Below, in pieces: positions 7,510 through 15,065 of a stretch of 45,152 bases of DNA (position 1 is the stretch's first letter; every line of letters begins with the position of its first letter). The notes beneath the pieces were generated by a model that was given only the letters and a program-made list of their open reading frames with translations, did no database searches and was not told where the DNA came from. The stretch is from Anaerolineales bacterium UBA1429. GTDB taxonomy: Bacteria; Chloroflexota; Anaerolineae; UBA1429. A program made the translations under genes and the position numbers. Location: NCBI GenBank assembly GCA_002329325.1, contig DCTX01000094.1, forward strand, positions 714-45,865, given 5' to 3'.

Positions 7510-8469
7510 CTAGCGCCTTTCCTGCCGCACCCGCGTCCCCGGCACAGGCAGAGAGGCGAGCACCTCTTGCACCACGTCTCGGGTATCCACGTTGCGGATG
7601 CGCGCCGAAGGGCTGATGATAATGCGGTGAGCCAGGACGACCTCGGCCAACGCCTTGATATCGTCGGGGATCACATAGTCGCGCCCCTGAATGGCGGCGT
7701 ATGCCTGCCCTGTGCGATAGAGCCCCAAAGAGCCGCGCGGGCTGGCCCCCAGGTACACATCCGGGTAGTCACGCGTGGCGTGCACCAGGGCCACCACATA
7801 CTCCTTGATCAGCGCATCCACATAGATATCCTTGACCTCTTCCTGAGCCGCCAGGAGCTCGGCCACATCCACCACCTGGTCCAGCTCGTCCAGGGGGTGC
7901 ACGTGCTGCTGCGCCTCGAGGATGGCCACCTCTTCACGAGCCGAGGGATGCCCCAGGGTGAGGCGCATCAGGAAACGGTCCAGCTCGGCCTCCGGCAGGG
8001 GGAAGGTGCCCTCATACTCGATGGGGTTCTGGGTGGCCAGCACCAGGAAGGGCTCCGGCAGCATGTAGGTGCGGTCGTCCACCGTGACCTGATGCTCCTC
8101 CATGCATTCCAGCAAGGCGGATTGGGTCTTGGGGGTCGCCCGGTTGATCTCGTCGGTGAGCACGATCTGCGCCATGACGGGCCCCGGCCGAAAGACGAAC
8201 TCGCGCGTCTGCTGGTTAAAGATCGAGACGCCGGTGACATCGCTGGGCAGCAGGTCGGGCGTGAACTGGATGCGGCGGAACGAAGCGCCGATGGAGCGGG
8301 CCAGCGCTTTGGCCAGCACCGTCTTGCCCACCCCCGGCACGTCCTCGATCAGAATATGGCCCTTGCACAGCATCGCAACAACGGCAAGCTCCACGGCGCG
8401 TCGCTTGCCGATAACTACTTTTTCCACATTGTCGATGATGCGGTTGGCGATGTCCTGGATGTGGCTCAT
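7510..8469 (-). CDS. MoxR-type AAA+ ATPase
   Basis: MoxR ATPases are chaperone-like machines, often paired with von Willebrand-factor proteins, that help mature enzyme complexes. Walker A is DVPGVGKTVLAKALA and Walker B is VLTDEINR. Sensor 1 follows in VLATQNPIEYEGTFPLPEAE, a MoxR-characteristic segment, and a lid domain with GASPRGSLGL is present. I chose the ATG of MSHIQDIANR (8469) because GGAGG lies 8 bases upstream, giving 319 aa. A longer frame from 8517 overlaps the promoter. No VWA or DUF58 partner follows, only a GNAT gene, so its client is unknown. Confidence 0.93.
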   Translation of the reverse strand: MSHIQDIANRIIDNVEKVVIGKRRAVELAVVAMLCKGHILIEDVPGVGKTVLAKALARSIGASFRRIQFTPDLLPSDVTGVSIFNQQTREFVFRPGPVMAQIVLTDEINRATPKTQSALLECMEEHQVTVDDRTYMLPEPFLVLATQNPIEYEGTFPLPEAELDRFLMRLTLGHPSAREEVAILEAQQHVHPLDELDQVVDVAELLAAQEEVKDIYVDALIKEYVVALVHATRDYPDVYLGASPRGSLGLYRTGQAYAAIQGRDYVIPDDIKALAEVVLAHRIIISPSARIRNVDTRDVVQEVLASLPVPGTRVRQERR

Positions 8470-8506
8470 GAGGCGTTCCTCCGTAAGCGGTGACTCACTC
8501 CCCATC

Positions 8507-8535
8507 AAGATACACAAATCGCTAACTTATGTCAA
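8507..8535 (-). promoter_or_regulatory. Promoter of moxR-GNAT
   Basis: Minus-strand TTGACA (8530-8535) and TATCTT (8507-8512) have a 17-bp spacer. It is arranged back to back with the greA promoter at 8609-8637. Confidence 0.6.
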
Positions 8536-8608
8536 AAGATTGGCGCCCCCGGAGCCCAGCACGTGCCCCTCTTTGCCGGCAGAGCTGCGCGCTGCCTTGC
8601 GAGTGGTT

Positions 8609-8637
8609 TTGTCACAAGCTCTCTCGCTCGCTATAAT
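8609..8637 (+). promoter_or_regulatory. Promoter of greA-lysS-cdd
   Basis: TTGTCA (8609-8614), 17-bp spacer, TATAAT (8632-8637). The transcript would start near 8644, giving a leader of about 45 nt before the greA ATG. Confidence 0.75.
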
Positions 8638-8689
8638 CGTTTCCTATAGCAGACACACGCGGCATCCAGACAAACGAGGGATAGCAAGT

Positions 8690-9154
8690 ATGGCCGGAAC
8701 GGTGCAGTATCTCACGCCAGAGGGGAAGGAACGGCTCGAACGGGAGCTGGAGCGCCTCAAGAAAGAGGGGCGCCAGGCGGTGGCGGACAATCTGCGCCGC
8801 GCCATCGAAGAGGGCGACCTGAGCGAGAACTTTGGCTATACCGAATCCAAGCGCGAGCAAGCGATGCTCGAAGGGCGCATCCTGGAGATCAGCGCCGTCC
8901 TGGCCAATGCCCAGGTGGTGCAACCCCATGATGGCGAGCATGCCCGCATCGGTTCCACCGTCACGGTGGCCGAATCGGGGCGCTCTCCCGAGCGCTATCA
9001 GATCGTGGGCCCTGCTGAGGCCGACCCACGCCAGGGCCGCATCTCCCACGAATCCCCCTTGGGCAAGGCCCTGCTGGGCCACAAGTCGGGCGATCATGTG
9101 GAGGCCAGGACGCCCGGCGGCGTCCTGCATTTCGAGATCCTCGCCGTCGAATAG
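8690..9154 (+). CDS. greA: Transcription elongation factor GreA
   Basis: GreA enters the RNA polymerase secondary channel and stimulates cleavage of backtracked RNA. The N-terminal coiled-coil hairpin carries the acidic tip in EEGDLSENFGYTESK (the conserved DxxEN residues). The C-terminal FKBP-like domain includes RISHESPLGKALLGHKSGD, a GreA signature. The 154-aa length is normal. I chose the ATG of MAGTVQYLTPEG, with GAGGG upstream. A much longer in-frame extension runs antisense through moxR and is not real. It is the first gene of an operon with lysS, a common pairing. Confidence 0.97.
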   Translation: MAGTVQYLTPEGKERLERELERLKKEGRQAVADNLRRAIEEGDLSENFGYTESKREQAMLEGRILEISAVLANAQVVQPHDGEHARIGSTVTVAESGRSPERYQIVGPAEADPRQGRISHESPLGKALLGHKSGDHVEARTPGGVLHFEILAVE

Positions 9155-9178
9155 TCCCTGGGGAGACGGAACACACCC

Positions 9179-10678
9179 ATGCCCGAAACCAACGACCGTC
9201 GTGAACAACGCATCGAGAAGCTGAACCTGCTGCGAGAACAGGGGCTCGATCCATACCCGGCGCGAGGGACACGCACCCACACGACCGCCGAGGCGCTGGC
9301 CGCCTCTGCAGAGGGCCAGGAGGCTTCCGTGCAGGTGGCCGGACGCGTCGTGGCCGTGCGCGTCATGGGTGGCTCCACCTTTGCCCACATCGCCGATGGC
9401 AGCGGTAGGCTGCAGATCTACCTGCGCAGAGACGCCCTGGGCGAGGAGCTGTACGATCGCTTTCGCAGGCTGGTGGATATCGGCGACCATGTCAGCGCCG
9501 AGGGCCCTCTGTTCACCACTCGCACCGGCGAGGTGACGGTGCAGGTGCAGCGCTGGGAGCTGCTCTCCAAGACGCTGCGCCCCCTGCCGGACAAGTGGCA
9601 TGGCCTGCGCGATGTCGAGACCCGCTACCGCCAGCGCTACCTGGATCTGATCGCCAACCAGGAGGTGCGGCGCGTATTCGAGACGCGCACCCGCCTGATC
9701 AGCGCCATTCGCCGCCATCTGGATGAGCGGGGCTTCCTGGAGGTCGAGACGCCTGTCCTGCAGCCGATCTATGGCGGCGCGGCGGCGCGGCCCTTTACCA
9801 CCTACCACAACGCCTTGGGCCAGACCTTTTACCTGCGCATCGCGGACGAGCTGTACCTCAAGCGCCTGATCATCGGCGGGTTCGACCGCGTCTATGAGAT
9901 CGGCCACAACTTTCGCAACGAGGGCATCTCGACTCACCACAATCCCGAGTTCACCGTCATCGAGCTCTACCAGGCCTATGCCGACTATACCGACATGATG
10001 CGCCTGGTGGAGACGCTCTACGCCGAGCTGGCCCGCCAGATCACTGGCGGGGAGACGATCACCTATCAGGGCCAGGAGATCTGCCTGACGCCCCCCTGGC
10101 GACGGGTGAGCATGCGCGATGCCATCCTGGAGGCCTCGGGCGTGGATATCGAGGTCCATCGCGATCAAGAGGCGCTGCAGAACGCTGCGCGCGCCCAGGC
10201 GATCGATCTCCCCAAGCAGCCCAGTTGGGGCAAGGCGGTGGAGAAGCTGTTCGAGCTTTGCGTGGAGCCGAGCCTGATCCAGCCCACCTTCATCACCGAT
10301 TACCCGGTCGAGATCTCGCCCTTGGCCAAGAAGAAGCCGGGCGCGCCGCATCTGGTGGAGCGGTTCGAGTTCTTTATCGCCACGCTGGAGTGCGGCAATG
10401 CGTTCACCGAGCTGAACGACCCGCTGGATCAGCGCGAGCGCTTCATGGAGCAGGCCCAGTACGCAGCCCAGGGCGACGCCGAGGCCCATCCCCTGGACGA
10501 GGACTACTTGACGGCCATGGAGCACGGCATGCCCCCCACGGGCGGACTGGGCTTTGGCATCGACCGGCTGGTGATGCTCTTTACCGACCAGGCCTCCATT
10601 CGCGAGGTGATCCTGTTCCCGGCGTTGCGCCATCGCACGGGCGAACCCGAGACGGACGCTGAGGAGGACGAGGCATGA
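9179..10678 (+). CDS. lysS: Lysyl-tRNA synthetase, class II
   Basis: LysRS charges tRNA-Lys through a lysyl-adenylate. It has an N-terminal OB-fold anticodon-binding domain (about 50-150, VQVAGRVVAVRVMGGSTFAH). The class II core follows: motif 1 around RYRQRYLDLI, motif 2 in FRNEGISTHHNPEFT, motif 3 in GLGFGIDRLVML. The 499-aa length is standard. The ATG is at 9179, 24 bases after greA. The last codon and stop overlap the start of the deaminase gene by 4 bases (ATGA), indicating coupled translation. Confidence 0.98.
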   Translation: MPETNDRREQRIEKLNLLREQGLDPYPARGTRTHTTAEALAASAEGQEASVQVAGRVVAVRVMGGSTFAHIADGSGRLQIYLRRDALGEELYDRFRRLVDIGDHVSAEGPLFTTRTGEVTVQVQRWELLSKTLRPLPDKWHGLRDVETRYRQRYLDLIANQEVRRVFETRTRLISAIRRHLDERGFLEVETPVLQPIYGGAAARPFTTYHNALGQTFYLRIADELYLKRLIIGGFDRVYEIGHNFRNEGISTHHNPEFTVIELYQAYADYTDMMRLVETLYAELARQITGGETITYQGQEICLTPPWRRVSMRDAILEASGVDIEVHRDQEALQNAARAQAIDLPKQPSWGKAVEKLFELCVEPSLIQPTFITDYPVEISPLAKKKPGAPHLVERFEFFIATLECGNAFTELNDPLDQRERFMEQAQYAAQGDAEAHPLDEDYLTAMEHGMPPTGGLGFGIDRLVMLFTDQASIREVILFPALRHRTGEPETDAEEDEA

Positions 10679-11061
10679 GCGAGATCACCTTCGAGGCCCT
10701 CTGCCAACGAGCGCGGGCCGTGCTCAATCCGCGCCGCCTCTCGGAGAGCGCCGAGGCGGGAGGCGTGGGCGCTGCGCTGCTGGCCGATGACGGCCAGGTC
10801 TACGTAGGCGTCTGCATCGATACGGGCAGCTCGATGGGCTTTTGCGCCGAGCACGCCGCCGCCGGGGCCATGGTCACCGCGGGCGCCAACCGGGTGCTCA
10901 AGATGGTGGCCGTGCTGTGGGATGGCTCGGTGATCCCGCCCTGTGGCCGCTGCCGCGAGTTCATCAGCCAGTTGCACCCGGAGAACGGGGAGACGCAGGT
11001 CATGGTAGCCGAGGATACGGTCGTGACGCTGCGGGAGCTGCTGCCCTTCAGCAGCATCTAG
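10675..11061 (+). CDS. cdd: Cytidine deaminase-like protein
   Basis: The enzyme would deaminate cytidine or deoxycytidine, or a related cytosine compound, in pyrimidine salvage. The zinc site is complete: FCAEHAAAGAM supplies the Cys/His-type ligand and catalytic Glu (CAE), and PPCGRCRE supplies the PCxxC cysteines. At 128 aa it is the size of tetrameric homologues. The C-terminal end is a little different from classical Cdd, and blasticidin-S-deaminase-type proteins are an alternative within the same fold. It overlaps lysS by 4 bases and is the last gene before a hairpin. Confidence 0.85.
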   Translation: MSEITFEALCQRARAVLNPRRLSESAEAGGVGAALLADDGQVYVGVCIDTGSSMGFCAEHAAAGAMVTAGANRVLKMVAVLWDGSVIPPCGRCREFISQLHPENGETQVMVAEDTVVTLRELLPFSSI

Positions 11062-11092
11062 CCCTTGGCCCGGCTACGGCTCGCCAGATAGG

Positions 11093-11132
11093 ACAACGTC
11101 CCCGTCGGAAATATCCGGCGGGGACGTGTTGT
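11093..11132. terminator. Hairpin between convergent genes
   Basis: Arms 11093-11108 and 11115-11132 pair almost perfectly (ACAACGTCCCCG with CGGGGACGTGTTGT). There is no U-tract on either side. It lies between convergent cdd and the lyase gene, so it could act for both strands. Confidence 0.5.
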
Positions 11133-11216
11133 GTGCTCCGCAAGCGCCCTCACTCGCGCCTGCAGCGGGTCAATGTCCGCGGGGGTGAGGGCCACTTCTC
11201 CCTATCATGCCGGGGC

Positions 11217-12383
11217 TCAGTACACAACCCCCTGCCGCAGCATGGCGAACTCGGCGTGCCCCATGATCTCGGCGACGCTGCGCTCGCCCGAGGCCACCCG
11301 CAGCACCAACTCATAGATGCGGCGACCCACCTGCTCCACCGATTCCTCACCGCTGATGATGGTGCTGGCGTTCAGGTCCATGTCATCGCCCATGCGCGCC
11401 CAGGTGTGGGCATTGCCCGTCACCTTGACCACCGGCGCAATGGCGTTGCCCATGGGGTTGCCCCGCCCGGTGGTGAAGGTCACGATCTGGCAGCCCGCCG
11501 CCACCAGGCCCGTCACCGAGGCCAGGTCGTTGCCGGGCGTATCCATGAAGGAGAGCCCGGCGCGGCTCGGCGGCTGGCCGTAGGCCAGCACCTCCACAAA
11601 GGGCGTATGGCCCCCCTTGAGCACATCGCCCAGGGCCTTTTCCTCGACGGTGGTGATGCCGCCGCGCACATTGCCCGGGCTGGGCTGCTTGCCCATGAAA
11701 TCCTCGCCCGTGGCCTTGAGGAACTCTTCACAGGCGCGCACCGTATGCAGCAGTTGCGCCGCGATCTCGCCGCTGGCCGCGCGTTCCGTCATCACGTGCT
11801 CAGCGCCCAGGAGCTCGCTGGTCTCCGGCAGGATCACCCGCGCGCCCTCGGCCACCATCAGATCGGAGAAGGCGCCCATGGCGGGGTTCGCCGCCAGGCC
11901 CGAGGTGGCGTCCGAGCCGCCGCACTCCAGGCCCACCGTCAGCGAGGCGACAGGACAGGGCTCACGGCGCAGATGCTCTGCCGCCGAGCGCATCTGGCGG
12001 GCCAGCTCCACCCCCTGGGCCACCGTCTTGGCGGTGCCGCCCAGCTCCTGAATGGTCAGGAGTTCGACCGGCGCGTGGCCCTCACCGATGCGTTGGGCCA
12101 GGTCATGGGCGTTCAGCGTCTCGCAGCCCAGGCTGACCACCAAGGTGCCGATGACATTGGGGTGCCGGCCATACTGGGCCAGCAGGCGGGTCGCCAGGGC
12201 TGTGTCGCCCTGGGTCTCACCGCAGCCCCCGGTATAGTGCACGAGAGCCGCCCCCTCCACCTGGGCGGCGATGAGCTCCGCCGCATGGGACGAGCAGCCG
12301 CAGGAGGGGATCACGGCGATCAGGTTGCGTACGCCCACCGAATCATCGGGGCGCCGATAGGCGCGGATCTGTGCGCCGCTCAT
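11217..12383 (-). CDS. UxaA/SuyB-type lyase, large subunit
   Basis: This is the C-terminal catalytic domain of the altronate/galactarate dehydratase and sulfolactate sulfo-lyase family, which removes water or sulfite from hydroxy acids using a metal. Conserved pieces are IPSCGCSSHA, HYTGGCGETQGD, GLECGGSDATSGLAANPAMG, and FTTGRGNPMGNAIAPVVKVT. At 388 aa it holds only the large domain. The small SAF domain is encoded separately just upstream, overlapping by 4 bases (ATGA), as in SuyA-SuyB and in split altronate dehydratases. Which substrate is used cannot be told from sequence. No sulfonate transporter or uronate isomerase gene is next to it, although three MFS transporters follow. Confidence 0.85.
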   Translation of the reverse strand: MSGAQIRAYRRPDDSVGVRNLIAVIPSCGCSSHAAELIAAQVEGAALVHYTGGCGETQGDTALATRLLAQYGRHPNVIGTLVVSLGCETLNAHDLAQRIGEGHAPVELLTIQELGGTAKTVAQGVELARQMRSAAEHLRREPCPVASLTVGLECGGSDATSGLAANPAMGAFSDLMVAEGARVILPETSELLGAEHVMTERAASGEIAAQLLHTVRACEEFLKATGEDFMGKQPSPGNVRGGITTVEEKALGDVLKGGHTPFVEVLAYGQPPSRAGLSFMDTPGNDLASVTGLVAAGCQIVTFTTGRGNPMGNAIAPVVKVTGNAHTWARMGDDMDLNASTIISGEESVEQVGRRIYELVLRVASGERSVAEIMGHAEFAMLRQGVVY

Positions 12384-12658
12384 CGGGCTGCCCCCCGCAC
12401 GCTCTTGAGGTTGTGCACGTGCACATGCTCGCCGGGCTGGATGTCGCGATCGGCCACGCCGATGCTGGCACCATACTTGATCACGTGCTCGCCCTGGCGG
12501 ATCGCCGCCAGCGCAACCTTGTGGCCAAAGGGGATCGGCTCGCGCGTGACAATGCGCTGGCCGTCCATATCCGCAAAAGAGACCGGCGTGCCGGCCGAGA
12601 GATCCACAAGGGCCACCGCCACAGTATCGCGATTGTCAATCACCAGGGTATTGACCAT
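12380..12658 (-). CDS. SAF-domain small subunit of UxaA/SuyA-type lyase
   Basis: The small subunit has a SAF-type beta-clip fold and pairs with the large lyase subunit that overlaps its end. The sequence IPFGHKVALAAIRQGEHVIKYG is the family hallmark, followed by GEHVHVHNLKS. The 92-aa version begins at the ATG at 12658, with GGAGG 9 bases upstream. An earlier ATG (12667) directly abuts GGAGG and is unlikely. A weak-looking but well-spaced promoter lies at 12694-12722. Confidence 0.88.
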   Translation of the reverse strand: MVNTLVIDNRDTVAVALVDLSAGTPVSFADMDGQRIVTREPIPFGHKVALAAIRQGEHVIKYGASIGVADRDIQPGEHVHVHNLKSVRGAAR

Positions 12659-12693
12659 GCCCGGCATCCTCCCTACGTCGCAAGTTGCCGATG

Positions 12694-12722
12694 TTTGTAG
12701 CATGGCACTCACACGCTGTCAA
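12694..12722 (-). promoter_or_regulatory. Promoter of the split lyase operon
   Basis: Minus-strand TTGACA (12717-12722), 17-bp spacer, TACAAA (12694-12699). The -10 is weak, so an activator may be needed. The start would be about 30 bases from the small-subunit gene. Confidence 0.45.
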
Positions 12723-12808
12723 ATGCCCCTCCCGGGCATCCACAGATGCGCCCGCCGCGCGTGGCAGCCCCTCCAGCGGCACGCATGCCTGGCATGCTTG
12801 AACCTTCG

Positions 12809-12837
12809 TTGAAATGCGTATAGGCTTCGTGTATAAT
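12809..12837 (+). promoter_or_regulatory. Strong promoter of the small coiled-coil gene
   Basis: TTGAAA (12809-12814), 17-bp spacer, TATAAT (12832-12837). It is followed by an AAGGAG ribosome site and the ATG at 12886. Confidence 0.7.
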
Positions 12838-12885
12838 AGCCATAGTGTGATCGTCCCGGGATCGGCAGTGAGAAGGAGAAGCCCA

Positions 12886-13224
12886 ATGAAACTCTGGGGT
12901 TCCATGAAGCAGCAAGCCGGCAAGCTGGCCTTTGAGACGGAGAAGGCCGTGCGCATCAAGCGCGAGGAAAGCGCGATCTCGGGGCTGAAATCCCAGATCG
13001 AGGCCCAATGCACCGAAATCGGCAAGGTGGTCCTCGGCCTCTATCGAGAGAGTGACTTTAGCCTGCCGCAGGTCGATGCTTTCGTAGAGCAGATCGCTCA
13101 CCTGCAAGAGCAGATCAAGGCCACGGAAACCAAGATCGCCACCATCCAGGCCGAGGAGTACTCGGGCGAGGGCGGCGGAGGCTCGTCTCGCAGCGACGTG
13201 CCGGACGTCAGTTCGCGGCAATAG
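12886..13224 (+). CDS. Small coiled-coil protein of unknown function
   Basis: I do not recognise the family. The protein is about 112 aa, cytoplasmic, with no membrane segment. It has lysine/glutamate-rich amphipathic stretches: residues 1-50 (KQQAGKLAFETEKAVRIKRE) and about 65-95 (VEQIAHLQEQIKATETKIAT). These look like a helical hairpin or coiled coil. The tail is Gly/Ser-rich and probably disordered. Helical segments like these often stand before zinc-ribbon domains in other proteins, but no CxxC is present. The ATG at 12886 follows AAGGAG, and a near-consensus promoter stands upstream, so it is probably well expressed. A hairpin at 13358-13394 may end the transcript. Confidence 0.75.
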   Translation: MKLWGSMKQQAGKLAFETEKAVRIKREESAISGLKSQIEAQCTEIGKVVLGLYRESDFSLPQVDAFVEQIAHLQEQIKATETKIATIQAEEYSGEGGGGSSRSDVPDVSSRQ

Positions 13225-13357
13225 GCTCGGCGAGGTATTGGAGCGAGCGCCAGAGCAATGTAAACCTCCTGATCGATGTGCCCATGCCCTGGGATCGGGG
13301 AGAGGGACCCTCCGGCTCAGGTCCGTTCGTGTGTGATGCGCAATCGCGCAACCCTTG

Positions 13358-13394
13358 GGAACAGCCTTCACCCCACGAAGGAGGAGGCTGTTCC
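13358..13394 (+). terminator. Hairpin downstream of the coiled-coil gene
   Basis: A perfect 10-bp stem (GGAACAGCCT at 13358-13367 with AGGCTGTTCC at 13385-13394) encloses a 17-nt loop with its own short CCTTC/GAAGG pairing. Only TTT follows. It may be the terminator of the gene ending at 13224 or a structured element. Confidence 0.45.
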
Positions 13395-13457
13395 TTTCGT
13401 CTCCCCCTCCCGCCTGCCGACGCCCCTGGCGGCCCCGCCGGACATGACAGATGAGGT

Positions 13458-13486
13458 TTGCAGCGGCTCTCAAAGCGCACTACAAT
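13458..13486 (+). promoter_or_regulatory. Promoter of the first MFS gene
   Basis: TTGCAG (13458-13463), 17-bp spacer, TACAAT (13481-13486). The predicted start near 13493 leaves a leader of about 210 nt before the MFS start at 13704. Confidence 0.55.
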
Positions 13487-13500
13487 GAGCGGGTACCGGC

Positions 13501-13512
13501 GACAACGTTGTC
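13501..13512. promoter_or_regulatory. Perfect 12-bp palindrome, possible operator
   Basis: GACAACGTTGTC is a perfect palindrome beginning about 8 bases after the predicted transcript start, a typical place for a repressor site. No regulator gene is adjacent, so the cognate protein is unknown. Confidence 0.45.
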
Positions 13513-13703
13513 TTGGTCGACAAGGCAAACGTTGCGCGGCCCAGGTGCAGGAGCGATCCCCCTCACACAGGAAAGCGATGTGAGGCGCGGCACCCCTCCT
13601 CCCAACGTCAGCGTCTCATCGCACTGACAAAGCCGTCGCTGCGAGCGACCCCGCGCCGTCGCGATTCACAACGTAACCACACTATGCTGGGGTGAGGGTG
13701 AGA

Positions 13704-14957
13704 ATGCCGCACTGGAAACGCAACCTGATCGTGCTGTGCTTTGTGCAACTGGTAACGATGATCGGCTTTGCCGGTTTTCACCCCTTTGTGGCCTACTACC
13801 TCCTGGATCTGGGCGTCGAAACCCCCGCCGAAGCGGCTACCTGGTTGGCCATCTTTAACAGCGGCGCCGCCGTCTCGATGATGATCGCCTCGCCCATCTG
13901 GGGTTCCCTGGCCGACAAGCACGGCCGCCGCATGATGCTCATCCGCGCCACCACGGCCGGGTGCATCTTTACCCTCCTCATGGGCCTGGCCCGGAGTCCC
14001 TCCCATCTGATCGTGCTCCGCATCATCCAGGGGCTGTTCTCCGGCACGGTCGTGGCGGCCATCACGCTGGTGGCCACCGAGACCCCCGAGGAGTACCTGG
14101 GGCGCAGCCTGGGCATGATGCAGACGGCCCAGTTCGTGGGCCAATCCATCGGCCCGTTGGTGGGCGGCGTCGCGGCCGATGCCCTCGGCTACCGCAACGT
14201 CTTTTTCGTCTCGTCGAGCCTCATGTTGGCCTCGGTGATTGCGACCCTCTTCTTCGTGCGCGAGACGCGGCGCCATCAGCAGGCGCCCGCGCCTGCGCCT
14301 GAGCCTGAGCGCGCCCCGCAGGAAAAGCGCGCCAAGGGTGGCGCCTTGGCCGCCATCGCCAACCGCAACACCTTGGTGCTGGTGCTCACCCTGGCAGGCA
14401 ACAGCTTTGCCATCGCGGTGCTGAGCCCGATTCTCTCCCTCTACATCAAGGCCCTGATCGGCGATGTCCCCAACCTGGCCACCCTGGCAGGCTCGGTCAT
14501 GTCGGTGGCCGCATTCAGCTCCAGCATATCGGCCGTCCTGCTGGGACGTTGGGCGGATAGGATCGGCCAGAAGAAGATCCTGGTCGCCTGCGTGATCGGC
14601 ATCGCGCTGGTGCATGTTCCCCAATCCATGGTGACCCACCCCAATCAGCTCATCGTGTTGCGCGCGATCCAGGGCCTCTTTATGGGAGGCATCATGCCGA
14701 CGGCGAATGCGCTGCTGGCCCGCGCCACCGACGTATCGCGGCGCGGGGCCATCTATGGCTTTTCCCATAGCGCCCAGGCGGGCGGCCGCGCCCTGGGGCC
14801 GGCCGTCGGCGCAGCCGTGGCCAACACATGGGGCATGGCCAGTTCCTTCCTGCTCACCGCGGGCATATTCGGGGTGATGTCGCTGCTGGTTGGCCTGTTC
14901 GTGCGCGTCAACGCGCAGCCGGTAGAGGAAGAAGAGCCTGCCCCTGTGACAACGTAG
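13704..14957 (+). CDS. MFS transporter
   Basis: This is a 12-helix major-facilitator secondary transporter in the cytoplasmic membrane; substrate unknown. The loop 2-3 signature is present as GSLADKHGRRMMLI in the N half, and its repeat GRWADRIGQKKILV in the C half. A basic, Ala/Pro-rich cytoplasmic loop (HQQAPAPAPEPERAPQEKRA) separates the two six-helix halves. The motif QFVGQSIGPLVGGVAAD resembles the antiporter (drug efflux) motif C region, favouring a DHA-type exporter. I chose the ATG at 13704 behind a GAGGGTGAGA ribosome site rather than the GTG at 13692. It lies downstream of its own promoter and palindrome. Confidence 0.92.
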   Translation: MPHWKRNLIVLCFVQLVTMIGFAGFHPFVAYYLLDLGVETPAEAATWLAIFNSGAAVSMMIASPIWGSLADKHGRRMMLIRATTAGCIFTLLMGLARSPSHLIVLRIIQGLFSGTVVAAITLVATETPEEYLGRSLGMMQTAQFVGQSIGPLVGGVAADALGYRNVFFVSSSLMLASVIATLFFVRETRRHQQAPAPAPEPERAPQEKRAKGGALAAIANRNTLVLVLTLAGNSFAIAVLSPILSLYIKALIGDVPNLATLAGSVMSVAAFSSSISAVLLGRWADRIGQKKILVACVIGIALVHVPQSMVTHPNQLIVLRAIQGLFMGGIMPTANALLARATDVSRRGAIYGFSHSAQAGGRALGPAVGAAVANTWGMASSFLLTAGIFGVMSLLVGLFVRVNAQPVEEEEPAPVTT

Positions 14958-15016
14958 GTGCAGCACGCCTCAGATCGAGTGCGCCCGCAAGAGGAGGTGT
15001 GCGCCCCTGGAGAGCC

Positions 15017-15037
15017 GGCTCGGCAATAGGCCGAGCC
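15017..15037 (+). terminator. Hairpin between two MFS genes
   Basis: An 8-bp perfect stem, GGCTCGGC (15017-15024) with GCCGAGCC (15030-15037), has a 5-nt loop. No U-tract follows. It may attenuate read-through between the two transporter genes. Confidence 0.4.
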
Positions 15038-15065
15038 GCCTTCATCTAGCTGAAAGGAGCACACC

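Larger units (their letters stand above)
13225..13703. other. Intergenic region with leader elements
   Basis: No coding frame is supported in this 479-base stretch. It holds the hairpin at 13358-13394, the promoter at 13458-13486, the palindrome at 13501-13512, and a 7-bp stem (CCTCACA at 13561-13567 with TGTGAGG at 13579-13585) inside the predicted leader of the MFS gene. Confidence 0.5.

Noticed and set aside
8612..10633. A 673-codon open frame antisense to lysS.
   Set aside because: It has no recognisable domain, is rich in His, Gln and Gly as expected for antisense of a GC-rich gene, and lies opposite clear lysS and greA genes.
10842..12812. A 656-codon plus-strand frame opposite the split lyase.
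   Set aside because: It overlaps a complete two-gene lyase operon on the other strand and begins inside cdd out of frame. There is no domain evidence.
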